Assembly (NCBI RefSeq): GCF_000720765.1
Contig: NZ_JODC01000052.1
Location: forward strand, 1-11,216
From: Streptomyces sp. NRRL S-646
Lineage (GTDB): Bacteria > Actinomycetota > Actinomycetes > Streptomycetales > Streptomycetaceae
Direction of reading: 5' to 3'
DNA length: 11,216 nt
Shown: positions 1 to 10,500 of the stretch, one piece after another
How the letters are laid out: each line of letters begins with the position of its first letter
Position numbering within the stretch: the stretch's first letter is position 1
Translations under genes and position numbers: made by a program
Notes under the pieces: model-generated
Seen by the model: only the letters and a program-made list of their open reading frames with translations
The model's database searches: none
Told to the model about the DNA's origin: nothing

Positions 1-1433
1 ACCCCGCCACCACCGGCACCCGACCCGGCAGGCACCTCCTGCGGCTCAGCCTCTTCGACCACCTCGGCCTCTTCGAGGATCACATGCGCATTCGTGCCGG
101 AGATGCCGAAGGACGACACACCGGCCCGTCGCGGGCGGTCCTCGGTCTGTGCCCAGTCCTGCGGTTCGTGCAGCAGGTTCACCGCGCCCGCCGTCCAGTC
201 GACGCGGGTGGACGGGGCGTCGATGTGCAGGGTGCGCGGCAGCAGGCCATGCCGCATCGCCATGACCATCTTCATGACTCCGGCGATCCCTGCGGCGGCC
301 TGGGTGTGCCCGATGTTGGACTTCACCGACCCGAGCCACAAAGGCCGTTCACGATTCTGGCCGTAGGTCGCGAGCAGGGCCTGCGCCTCGATCGGGTCGC
401 CCAGCGTCGTACCGGTCCCGTGCGCCTCCACCGCGTCCACGTCCGCCGCCGACAACCCGGCACTCGCCAGCGCCGCCCGGATCACCCGCTGCTGCGACGG
501 ACCGTTCGGGGCGGTCAGACCGTTCGACGCGCCGTCCTGGTTGACCGCGCTTCCCCGCACCACCGCCAGCACCCGATGGCCGTTGCGGCGCGCGTCCGAC
601 AGCCGCTCCAGCAACAGCAGACCCGCACCCTCACCCCACCCGGTACCGTCCGCGGCGTCCGCGAACGGCTTGCAGCGGCCGTCGGGGCCCATGCCGCCCT
701 GGCGGCTGAACTCGACGAAGGCGCCCGGCGTGGACATCACCGCGACGCCGCCGGCCAGCGCCAGCGAGCACTCCCCGGCCCGCAGGGCGTGGGCCGCGAG
801 GTGCAGGGCCACCAGCGAGGAGGAGCACGCGGTGTCGACCGTCACCGCGGGGCCTTCCAGGCCCAGGGTGTAGGCGACGCGTCCGGAGACCACGCTGCCG
901 GTGTTGCCGGTGAGGATGTGTCCCTCGACTTCTTCGGGAATCGTGCGCAGCCCGGAGCCGTACTCCTGGTTGCTGCAGCCGACGAAGACACCGGTGCTGC
1001 TGCCGCGCAGGGCGGCGGGGGCGATGCCCGCGCGTTCCACCGTCTCCCAGGCGACCTCCAGCAGCAGCCGTTGCTGCGGGTCCATGGCCAGGGCCTCGCG
1101 CGGGGAGATGCCGAAGAAGTCGGCGTCGAAGCGGTCGGCGTCATGGACGAAGCCGCCCTGGGTGGCGGTGCTGCCGCCGGTGCCCTCGTGCCCGAACAGT
1201 GCGTCGAGGTCCCAGCCACGGTCGGTGGGGAAGTCCGTCATGGCGTCCGTGCCGTCGGCGAGGAGCCGCCAGAAGTCCTCGGGGGTGTCGGCTCCGCCAG
1301 GCCAGCGGCAGGCCATGGCGACGATGGCGACCGGTTCGGTCATCGCCTCCTGCAACCGCTGGTTGTGCTTGCGCAGTCGGTCGTTCTCCCGGAGCGAGGC
1401 ACGCAGGGCTTCGACGACTTTTTCGGAGGACAT
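1..1433 (-). CDS. Modular type I polyketide synthase, N-terminal part (docking helix + KS), runs off the window
   Basis: This is the start of the next protein in the assembly line; its ketosynthase accepts the chain from the upstream PKS and condenses it with an extender unit. I read 477 codons with no stop. Residues 1-31 are a charged coiled-coil N-terminal docking helix. Residues 34 to about 455 are a full KS with the catalytic triad in place: Cys203 in TACSSS, His338 in EAHGTGT and His376 in KSNIGH. An acidic, then Gly-rich, KS-AT linker follows to the edge. ATG at 1433 is chosen because the docking helix begins at once and a GGAG ribosome site sits 6 bases upstream. The gene lies 67 bases after the upstream PKS stop, on the same strand. 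Slightly odd: the KS opens with AIVAMACRW rather than the common AIVGMACR. The active-site Cys and the docking helix show that this is an extending KS, not a KSQ loading domain. Later domains are outside the window. Confidence 0.96.
   Translation of the reverse strand, partial: MSSEKVVEALRASLRENDRLRKHNQRLQEAMTEPVAIVAMACRWPGGADTPEDFWRLLADGTDAMTDFPTDRGWDLDALFGHEGTGGSTATQGGFVHDADRFDADFFGISPREALAMDPQQRLLLEVAWETVERAGIAPAALRGSSTGVFVGCSNQEYGSGLRTIPEEVEGHILTGNTGSVVSGRVAYTLGLEGPAVTVDTACSSSLVALHLAAHALRAGECSLALAGGVAVMSTPGAFVEFSRQGGMGPDGRCKPFADAADGTGWGEGAGLLLLERLSDARRNGHRVLAVVRGSAVNQDGASNGLTAPNGPSQQRVIRAALASAGLSAADVDAVEAHGTGTTLGDPIEAQALLATYGQNRERPLWLGSVKSNIGHTQAAAGIAGVMKMVMAMRHGLLPRTLHIDAPSTRVDWTAGAVNLLHEPQDWAQTEDRPRRAGVSSFGISGTNAHVILEEAEVVEEAEPQEVPAGSGAGGGG
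70..1334 (-). other. Ketosynthase (KS) domain of the downstream PKS
   Basis: A complete condensing domain of about 420 residues. The nucleophile Cys203 is encoded at 825-827, His338 at 420-422 and His376 at 306-308. The Cys-to-His spacing (135) and His-to-His spacing (38) match those of the KS in the upstream protein. The conserved KS end ([10 protein letters not shown]) falls near base 70. All catalytic residues are present, so it should be active. Confidence 0.95.
1335..1433 (-). other. N-terminal docking domain (coiled-coil helix)
   Basis: Residues 1-33 form a single amphipathic helix with a heptad-like pattern ([19 protein letters not shown]) directly before the KS. This is the classic form of class 1 N-terminal docking helices in actinomycete PKSs, which dimerise and bind the C-terminal docking tail of the preceding protein. 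The end of the helix is rich in Arg and Lys, which suits the acidic tail of the upstream PKS. The pairing is inferred from gene order and charge. Confidence 0.88.
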
Positions 1434-1439
1434 GCTCAG

Positions 1440-1443
1440 CTCC
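1440..1443 (-). promoter_or_regulatory. Ribosome binding site of the downstream PKS gene
   Basis: On the minus strand, GGAG is followed by six bases (CTGAGC) and then the ATG at 1433. This is a normal actinomycete Shine-Dalgarno spacing and it fixes the start, since the docking helix begins directly at this ATG. Confidence 0.75.
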
Positions 1444-1475
1444 ACACTTCGCGCTTCGATGCAGACAAGACAGAA

Positions 1476-1517
1476 AAATGATGAGAAAGAAAGCGGGCGC
1501 TCAGTCGTCGGCGCCCA
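1476..1517 (-). terminator. Terminator-like hairpin with pyrimidine tract overlapping the PKS stop codon
   Basis: On the minus strand, GGGCGC (1511-1516) pairs perfectly with GCGCCC (1495-1500) across a 10-base loop that contains the TGA stop. A flanking T-G wobble (1517 with 1494) extends the stem to seven pairs. The run CTTTCTTTCTC and then ATTTTT follows at once, which is strikingly T-rich for this genome. This has the shape of a weak intrinsic terminator or attenuator between two PKS genes expected to be co-transcribed. The stem is short and the T run is interrupted by C, so partial read-through is more plausible than full termination. No convincing promoter is visible in the rest of the 67-base gap. 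Confidence 0.35.
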
Positions 1518-4500
1518 GGGCCATCCGGACGAGTTCGTCCACGTCCATGCCGTCCACGTCCACGTCGTCGACGTCCACGTGGGCGCCGTTCTCCCTGACC
1601 GGCTCCTGGACGGCGGGGGCGGCGGCCGGCGCCAGGTCCATCAGCGCGTTCAGCAGTCCCGACTCGCGGAACCTGCTGATCGGGATGGACGTCAGCAGCT
1701 TGCGGATGGTCGCCTCGTCGGGTTCGCCCGCGCCGGGTTCCGCCGGGCCGGGTTCCGCCCCGCCGGCGAGGTGCTCCCGGCACAGGTGGTCGGCGAGCGC
1801 GGCGGGGGTCGGATAGTCGAAGACCAGGGTGGCGGGCAGCAGTACTCCGATGGCGGTGTTCATCCGGTTGCGCAGTTCGACGGCGGTGAGGGAGTCGAAC
1901 CCGAGTTCCTTGAAGGACTGGTCCGGGTCGATCCGGGCCGCGGAGGCGTGTCCCAGGACGGCGGCGACCTGGCGGCACACCTCCTCGACCAGCCTGCGCT
2001 TCCGGTCCGCCGCGCCGAGCCGGGCCAGTTCGACGGCGAGGTCCGCGCTGTCGCCCGGCTGGGCGGAGAGTGCGCGGTCCGCGACGGTGCGCCGGGTGCG
2101 GGCCAGGCCTTGCAGCAGCTCAGGCACCGGGGCCTCGGCACCGAGCCGGGAGGTGTCCACCGCCAGCGGCAGCCGCACGGCCGCCGGCTCGTCCAGGGCC
2201 TCGGTGAACAGGGCCAGGCCCTCCTTCGGCGCGAGCGGCGGCAGTCCGGCCCGTCCCATGCGGCGGACGTCGGCGTCGGTGAGGCCGCTGGTCATGCCGG
2301 TGGCCTGGGACCAGGGTCCCCAGGGCAGCGACAGTGCGGGCAGGCCCAGGGCGCGCCGGTGCTCGGCGAGCGCGTCGAGGAAGGCGTTGGCCGCGGCGTA
2401 GTTGCCCTGGCCGGGTGCGCCGAGGGTGCCCGCGACGGAGGAGAACAGGACGAACGCGGCCAGGTCGAGGGGGCGTGTGAGGTCGTGCAGATGGGCGGCG
2501 GCGTCCAGCTTGGGGCGCAGTACGGCGTCCAGCCGCTCGGGGGTGAGGTGGTCCACCACTGTGTCGTCGAGGACGCCGGCGGCGTGTACGACGGCGGTCA
2601 GCGGATGTTGGTCGGGGACGGAGGCGAGCAGCGCGGCGGCCTGGTCGCGGTCGGCGACGTCCGTCGCCCGCAGGTGCACCGTGGCACCCAACTCCTTCAG
2701 TTCCGTGGCGAGTTGCTGCGCTCCGGGAGCGGCGGGTCCGCGGCGCGAGGCGAGCAGCAGGTGGTGTACACCGTGCTCGGTGACCAGGTGGCGGGCGAGC
2801 AGGGCGCCGAGGCCGCTCGTGCCGCCGGTGATCAGGACGGTGCCGTCCGGGTCGAGCGGTGCGGGGACGGTGAGGACGACCTTGCCGATGTGGCGGGCCT
2901 GCGACATGTACCGGAAGGCCTCCGGCGCGCGCCGCACGTCCCACGGGGTGACCGGCAGCGGGGTGAGCACTCCGGCTTCGAAGAGCTCGACGAGGGCGGT
3001 GAGCATCTCGCCGATGCGGTCGGGGCCTGCCTCGATGAGGTCGAACGCCCGGTAGTGGACGCCGGGGTGGCGGGCGGCGACCTCCTCGGCGTCGCGTACG
3101 TCGGTCTTGCCCATCTCCAGGAAGTGTCCGCCGCGCGGCAGCAGCCGCAGGGAGGCGTCGACGAACTCGCCCGCCAGGGAGTCCAGGACGAGGTCGACCC
3201 CGCGGTCGCCGGTCGCGGCACGGAAGGCGGCCTCGAAGGACAGGTCGCGGGAGGAGGCGATGTGCGTGTCGTCCAGTCCGGCGGCGCGCAGTGCGCCCCA
3301 CTTTCCGGGGCCGGCGGTGGCGTACACCTCGGCGCCCAGGTGGCGGGCGAGCTGGGTGGCGGCCATGCCGACGCCGCCGGCCGCCGCGTGCACGAGGACG
3401 GTCTGGCCCGGGGTGACGCCGCCGAGGTCGACGAGGGCGTAGTAGGCGGTGAGGAAGACGATCGGCACGGTCGCCGCCTGGGCGAACGTCCAGCCGTCCG
3501 GGATGCGGCAGACGGTGCGTGCGTCGGCCACCGCGACGGGCCCGTAGGCGGCGGGGAACATGCCCATGACGCGGTCGCCGACGGCGAGACCGGTCACTCC
3601 GGGGCCGACCTCGGTGATCACTCCGGCGCCCTCCAGGCCGAAGTCGCGGGCCGGGCCGGGGTACATGCCGAGGGCGTTGAGCACGTCACGGAAGTTGACT
3701 CCGGCGACGCGGACGGCGATGCGTATCTCGCCGTCGGCGAGGGCGCGTTCGGCGTCGGGGGCGGCGACGAGTTCCAGGCCGTCGAGGGTGCCCTTGCGGA
3801 CCATGTCCAGCCGCCAGGCCGTCCCGGTGGGGGTGTGCGGGGGACGCAGCGCGGCGTCCGGGTCGGTACGGGCGATGCGCGGCAGGTGTACGGAGCCGTC
3901 GCGCAGGGCCAGTTGGGAGTCGGCGCGGCCGAGCGCGGCGGGCAGGGCGGCCAGTGAGGCGGCGGCCGTGTCGGTGTCGACGAGGACGAACCGGCCCGGG
4001 TGTTCGGACTGTGCCGAGCGCACCAGGCCCCAGGCCGCCGCCGCGGCGGGGTGGCGCACTCCGGGTCCGGCGGGCCCGTCCGGCATCAGCGCCTCGCGGG
4101 TCACCAGCACCAGCCGGGTCGCGGCCAGCCGCTCTTCGGCCAGCAACTGTCGTACGAGGGTGAGGGCGTGCTGTGCCGCCGCGTGTCCCGCCTCGTCCAG
4201 CGGACCGCTGTCGTGGGGTACGACGGCGAGTACGGTGCCGGGCGCGGTGTCGGCTCCGGCCGCCGCGAGGGCGGCGAGGTCGGCGGCCTCGGTGATGTCG
4301 GCGGGCACACCGGCTGCGGCGAGCCGGTCGGTGAACTCCCGTCCCGCGGCGTCGCCGAGGACGGTCAGCGTGCCCGGGTCCGGCCGTTCGCCGGAGTTGC
4401 CGTCGGTGGCCGGCTTCGGCTGCCAGTCGAGGCGGAACAGGTCGCCCGCGCCCCGGTCGGGCCGTTCCCGCAGCCGCTCGGGGTCGATCTCGCGCAGGGT

Positions 4501-7500
4501 GAGCGAGCCGATGGAGGCGACGGGCCGCCCGGTGGCGTCGGCCACGTCGAGGGCGACGGCGTCGTCGCCGCGCAGGATGAGCCGGACGCGTACGGCGGTG
4601 GCGCCGGTGGCGTGCAGGGTCACGTCCCGCCAGGAGAACGGCAGCCGCCCGGGCGCGGAGTCGTCCAGCGGCAGGAAGGCGGTGGCGTGCAGGGCGGCGT
4701 CCAGCAGGGCGGGGTGCAGCCCGTAGTGGGGGGCGTCGGCGTGCACTTGTTCCGGGAGGGCGATCTCGGCGTACACGTCGCCGTCGAGCCGCCAGGCGGC
4801 GCGCAGGCCCTGGAAGACGGGCCCGTAGCCGAAGCCGGCCGCGGCGAGGCGGTCGTAGGTGTCGTCGACGGGCAGTTCCTCGGCGCCCGCGGGCGGCCAG
4901 GCGGCGAGCTCGGCGCCGTCGGCCTCGGGCCGGGCTCCGGCGGCGATGATGCCGTCGGCGTGCAGGGTCCAGGGCCGGTCGGGGGCGGCGTCGGCGGGGC
5001 GGGAGCGCACCCCGACCTGGCGGTTGCCGTCGTTGTCGGGTGCGCCGACCCGCAGCTGGAGGGTGACGGCCTGTCCGGCGGCCAGCAACAGCGGTTCCAC
5101 CAGGGTCAGTTCGGTCACCCGGTCGCAGTCCACCCGGTCCCCGGCCAGCAGTGCCAGGTCGAGGTAGGCGGTGCCGGGCAGGACGGTGGTGCCGCCGACG
5201 GCGTGGTCGGCGAGCCACGGCTGGTCCGCGACGGAGAGCCGGCTGGTGAAGACGTGGCCGTCGCCGTCGGCGAGGTCGACGCGGGCGCCGAGCAGCGGGT
5301 GCCCGGCTTCGGCGAGGCCCGCGGCGGCGAGGTCGCCCGCGCCCCGGCCGCCCGCGGCGGGCCAGTAGCGCTGCCGTTGGAAGGCGTAGGTGGGAAGGTC
5401 GACGATCTCGCGGGAGCCCCCGGTGGCGGCGCTCCAGTCGACGTCGACGCCATGGGCGTGGGCGCGGGCCAGTCCGGCGAGCAGGCTGCCGGTCTCGTCC
5501 TGGCCGGGGCGCAGCAGCGCGATGGCGGCGGTGTCGGCGGGGGCGGCTTGGGCGTCGGCGGTCAGCGCGGTCAGGGTGCCGTCGGGGCCGATCTCGAGGT
5601 ACCGGCGGACGCCCAGGTCGTCGAGGGTGCGCACGCCGTCGTGGAATCGGACGGCCCGGCGCACATGCCGGACCCAGTAGTCGGGGGAGGCGAGTTCGTC
5701 GCTGGTGGCGGTTCGGCCGGTGACGTCGGAGACCACGGGGATACGCGGCTCGTGGTACTCCAGCGCGGCGCATGCCTCGCGGAATTCGTCGAGCATGGGC
5801 TCCATCAGCGGGGAGTGGAAGGCGTGGCTGACGCGCAGCCGCTTGGTGCGCCGGCCCAGGCTCTCGATGTGGGCGGCGACTTCCAGTACGGCGGCCTCCT
5901 CGCCGGAGACCACCACGGACCGGGGGCCGTTGACGGCGGCCACACCGACCTGGTGCTCCCGGCCGTCCAGCAGCGGCAGCACCTCCTCCTCGGCGGCCTG
6001 GAGCGCGACCATGGCGCCGCCGTCGGGGAGGGCGTCCATGAGCGTGCCGCGGGCGGCGACCAGGGCGCAGGCGTCGGCGAGGGAGAGCACTCCGGCGGCG
6101 TGCACGGCGGCGAGGGAGCCGATGGAGTGGCCGAGCAGCTGGTCGGGGTGCACGCCGAGGCTGCGGACGAGCCGGTACAGGGCGACTTCCAGCGCGAACA
6201 GGGCCGGCTGGGCGTACCCGGTACGGTCCAGCAGCCGTCCGGCGTCGCCCAGGACGGTCTCGCGCAGGGGGGTGCCGAGGACATCGGCGCCGAAGTGGGC
6301 GCACACCTCGTCGAAGGCGTCGGCGAACACCGGGAAGGTGGCGTACAACTCACGTCCCATTCCTGGGCGTTGGGATCCCTGCCCGGTGAACAGGAAGGCC
6401 GTTCGCCCGCCGCGGGCGGCGGCGCCGGGCCCGTCGGCCGGCAGGTCGCCCGAGGCGAGCCGGGCCAGGTCGGCGAGCAGGTCGTCGCGTCCCGTGCCGA
6501 GCAGTACCGCACGGTGTTCGAAGGCGGGGCGGGTGGTCGCCAGTGAGTGGCCGAGGTCGGCGGCGGACAGTTCAGGGTGCCGGACGGCGTGGTCGAGCAG
6601 CCTCTCGGCCTGGGCGCGCAGCGCCTCGGGCGTACGGGCCGACAGCGGCCAGGCGGTCGTCCCGTGCGTGACCGGCCGCCCGGAGGCGTGCGGGACCTCC
6701 TCCGGCACGGGCCGCGGGGCCTCTTCCAGGATCACATGGGCGTTGGTGCCGCTGAAGCCGAAGGACGAGACGCCCGCGCGCCGTCGGCGGTCCTCGTCCC
6801 GCTGCCACGGCCGGGCCTCGGTGAGCAGACGTACGGCGCCGGAGGCCCAGTCGACATGGGTGGAGGGCCGGTCGGCGTGCAGGGTGCGGGGCAGTTCGCC
6901 GTGACGCAGCGCCAGCACCGTCTTGATGACACCGGCGACGCCGGCGGCGGCCTGGGTGTGCCCGAGGTTCGACTTCACCGACCCCAGCCACAGCGGCCTT
7001 TCACGGTCCTGCCCGTAGGCGGCCAGGAGTGCCTGTGCCTCGATGGGGTCGCCGAGGACGGTGCCGGTGCCGTGTCCCTCGATGGCGTCGATGTCGGCCG
7101 GTGTGAGCCCGGCGTCGGCCAGCGCGGCCCGGATCACACGTTCCTGGGAGGGGCCGTTGGGCGCGGTCAGACCATTGCTGGCACCGTCGGAGTTGACGGC
7201 GCTGCCGCGCACCACGGCGAGCACCCGGTGCCCGTTGCGGCGGGCGTCGGACAGGCGCTCCACCAGCAGCATCCCGGCGCCCTCGCCCCAGCCGGTACCG
7301 TCCGCGTCGTCCGCGTACGCCTTGCAGCGCCCGTCCGGCGCGAGGCCGCGCTGGCGGCTGAACTCCAGGAACGCCGCCGGTGTCGACATCACGGTGACGC
7401 CGCCCGCGAGCGCCAGGTCGCACTCCCCCGCGCGCAGCGCCCGCACCGCCCAGTGCAGGGCGACCAGAGAGGAGGAGCAGGCGGTGTCGACGGTGACGGC

Positions 7501-10500
7501 GGGGCCCTCCAGGCCGAGGGTGTACGAGATACGGCCGGAGACGACGCTGGCGGCGTTTCCGGTGCCGAGGTAGCCGTCGAAGTCCTCCGTGGACGTCCGC
7601 AGCAGGGCCGTGTAGTCCTGCCCGTTGGTGCCGGCGAAGACGCCCGTGCGGGAGCCGCGCAGGGTCCGCGGGTCGACACCGGCCCGCTCCACGGCTTCCC
7701 AGCACACCTCGAGCAGCAGCCGCTGCTGGGGGTCCATGGCCAGGGCCTCGCGCGGTGAGATGCCGAAGAACGCGGGGTCGAACCGGTCGGCTCCGGCCAG
7801 GAAGCCGCCGGTGCGGGTGTAGCTGGTGCCCTCGTGGTCGGGGTCCGGGTGGTACAGCGAAGTGAGGTCCCAGCCGCGGTCGTCGGGGAAGCCGGTCAGG
7901 CCGTCGCCGCCCGAGGCGAGCAGGTCCCACAGCCGCTCGGGGGTGTCGGCGCCGCCGGGGAGCCGGCAGGCCATGCCGACGATGGCGATGGGGTCGTCCG
8001 CGCCCGTGTGCGTGTGGCGGGCCGGGGTGGTGGCGGCCGGGGCGGGCCGGTCGCCGGTCGGCAGGGCGCGCAGCAGATGGGCGGCGAGCGCGGCCGGGGT
8101 GGGGTGGTCGAAGGCGACGGTGGGCGCGAGCCGTATGCCGGTGCGGCGTTCCAGCGCGTTGCGCAGGTCGACGGCGGTCAGCGAGTCGAAGCCCAGGTCG
8201 CGGAAGGCGCGTTCGGGGTCGGCGGCCGGAGCGCCCGCGGTGTGGCCGAGGACGGTGGCGATCTCCGTCTGGAGCAGGCGCAGGACGGCGGCGGACCGCT
8301 CGGACTCCGGCAGCGCGGCGAGCGTACGGGCCAGCCGTCCACCCGATCGGTCCGCCCCCGCGGTACGGCGTACGGAGGCCCCGGGGGCGCGCAGCAGGGC
8401 CGGGGTGGGGGTGGCGGCGGCGCGAGCGGCGGCCAGGTCCAGCCGCACGGGCAGGAGCACCGCGCGGTCCTGCGCCAGGCCGAGGTCGAGCCGGTTGAGG
8501 GCGTCCTCGGTGGGCAGCGGCTCGATGCCCGCACGGGCCATCCGGGAGCGGTCGGCGTCCCCGAGCTCTGCCGTCATGCCGCTGTCCTCGGCCCACAGCC
8601 CCCAGCCGAGGGCGAGCGCTGGCCGGCCCTGCGCCCGCAGGGTGGCGGCCAGCGCCTCCAAGAAGGCGTTGGCGGCCGCGTAGTTGCCCTGGCCCGGGCC
8701 GCCGAAGGTGGCGGCGGCGGACGAGAAGAGCACGAACGCCGACAGGTCCATGTCCCGGGTGAGCCGCTCCAGGTGGACGGCGGCGTCCGCCTTGGGCCGC
8801 AGCACGGCCGACAGGCGCCCCGCGGTCAGCGCGGGGATCACCCCGTCGTCGATCACCCCGGCGGCGTGGAAGACGGCACCGAGCGGATGCTCCTGCGGTA
8901 CGGCGTCCAGGAGCGCCGCCAGCGCGGCGGGATCGGCCACGTCACACGCGGCGACCGCCACCTCGGCACCGGCCTGTTCGAGTGCGGCGCGCAACTCGGC
9001 GGCACCGGGGGCGTCCGGGCCGCGTCGGCTCGCGAGCAGCAGATGCCGTACTCCGTGCGCGGCGACCAGGTGCCGGGCGACGGCCGCGGCGACGGTGCCG
9101 CTCGCCCCGGTGATCAGCACGGTGCGCTGCGGATCGAGGGCCGGCGCCGTGGAGCGGTCCGGGTGGTGCCGGGCGAGGCGGGCGGCGTAGGTGCGACCGG
9201 CCCGCAGGGCGATCTCCGTCTCCCCGCTCCGCACCGCCTCGCCGACGGCGGCGAGGAGGGCCTCCGGGTCGGTCTCGGCGTCGCTTTCGGGGTCGTTGTC
9301 CGGAGCGATGTCCACGAGCAGGAAGCGCCCCGGGTTCTCCGACTGCGCGGAGCGCACCAGACCGCGTACGGCGGCCGAGGCGAGGTCGGCGACCGGCTCG
9401 CCGGGCCGGACGGCCACCGCGTTCCGGGTGACCACGACGAGCCGGGCGTCGGCGGTCCGCTCCGTGGCCTGCCAGCGCTGCAGCAGCTCCAGGGCCGTGG
9501 CGGTCGCCTCGTGCGTGGCGGCGGGCAGGTCCGCGTCGCCGGCCTGCCAGGACACGAGGACCAGTTCCGGCACGGGTGTGCCGGGGTCGTCGAGGGCGGA
9601 CAGGAAGGCGTCCGGGTCCGGGTACCGGTGGCCGTCCACCAGGGCCGTGCCGGCACCCACCACGGCCACCGAGGGCCGGTGCGCGGGCGCCGGCACGGCG
9701 GGCAGTTCGGTCCAGTCGACGACGAACAGGTCGTCCGCGGCCGGGGAGGCGGCGGGCAGGTTCAGTTCGTCGGCAGGGGTGAGGGTGACAGCGCCGACGG
9801 CGGCGACCGGGGCGCCGGACTCGTCGGCGAGGTCCAGCCGCAGCCCGCCCTCGGGCAGCGACCGCAGCCGGACCCGCAGTACCTCCGCGGAAGCCGCGTA
9901 CAGGGTGCAGTCCCGCCAGGTCACGGCGACGCCACCGGGGTGGCCGAGCGCGGGAGCCACGTGCAGCGCCGCCTCCAGCAGTGCCGGGTGCAGGGCGACC
10001 CGCAGGGCGTCCGCCCGGAATTCCTCCGGTACGGCGACCTCGGCGTACGCCTCGTCTCCCGCCCGCCAGACAGCGGTGAGCCCGCGGAAGGCGGGCCCGT
10101 GGTCCAGCCCCCGGCCCCGCAACTCCTCGTAGATCTCCTCGACTTCATCGACGTCGAGAGCCTCGGCACCGGGCGGCGGCCAGCTGCCGCCGGGTGCGGC
10201 CTGGTCGGGCCGCTCCGGCTCGGCACCGGCCGGCGCCAAAGCCCCTCGGGCGTTGCACGTCCAGGGCAGGCCGACCTCGGCGTCGTCGACGGAGCCGACG
10301 GTGGCCGGCCGCGAGTAGCAGGCGAAGGGCCTGACGCCGCCGTCCCCCGGGCCGTCGAGCACGACCTGGATTTCGACCGGTTCATGACCTTGGAGTACGA
10401 GCGGCTGCTCCTGGCCGATTTCCACGATGCGGTGGCAGCCGACCCGGCCGCCGAGATGCAGGGCGAAGTCGAGGTAGGCGGCGGTGGGAAGCACGGTGCT

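Noticed and set aside
1434..1475. Promoter for the downstream PKS gene within the gap
   Set aside because: No convincing -10/-35 pair is visible. The tract is T/C-rich rather than promoter-like, and co-transcription with the upstream PKS is the simpler reading.
1504..1768. Thioesterase or release domain at the end of the large PKS
   Set aside because: Only about 80 residues follow the last ACP and they match a docking tail; there is no GxSxG or hydrolase-sized region.
901..3957. Very long open frame on the plus strand (1018 codons), with another at 4000-6546 (848 codons)
   Set aside because: Both lie antisense to clear PKS domains. The predicted proteins are low-complexity, Gly/Val/Gln-rich and match no domain pattern; such frames are a by-product of extreme third-position GC bias.
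3686..6304. 872-codon minus-strand frame overlapping module B
   Set aside because: The product is almost entirely Arg, Pro and Ala, the typical shifted-frame shadow of a GC-rich gene. The PKS frame in the same place has intact AT, DH and ER motifs.
545..7260. Recent gene conversion between the two KS domains, because their protein sequences are nearly identical around [19 protein letters not shown]
   Set aside because: The DNA of the two copies (about 545-610 and 7195-7260) differs at many third positions. Ordinary protein-level conservation explains the match.
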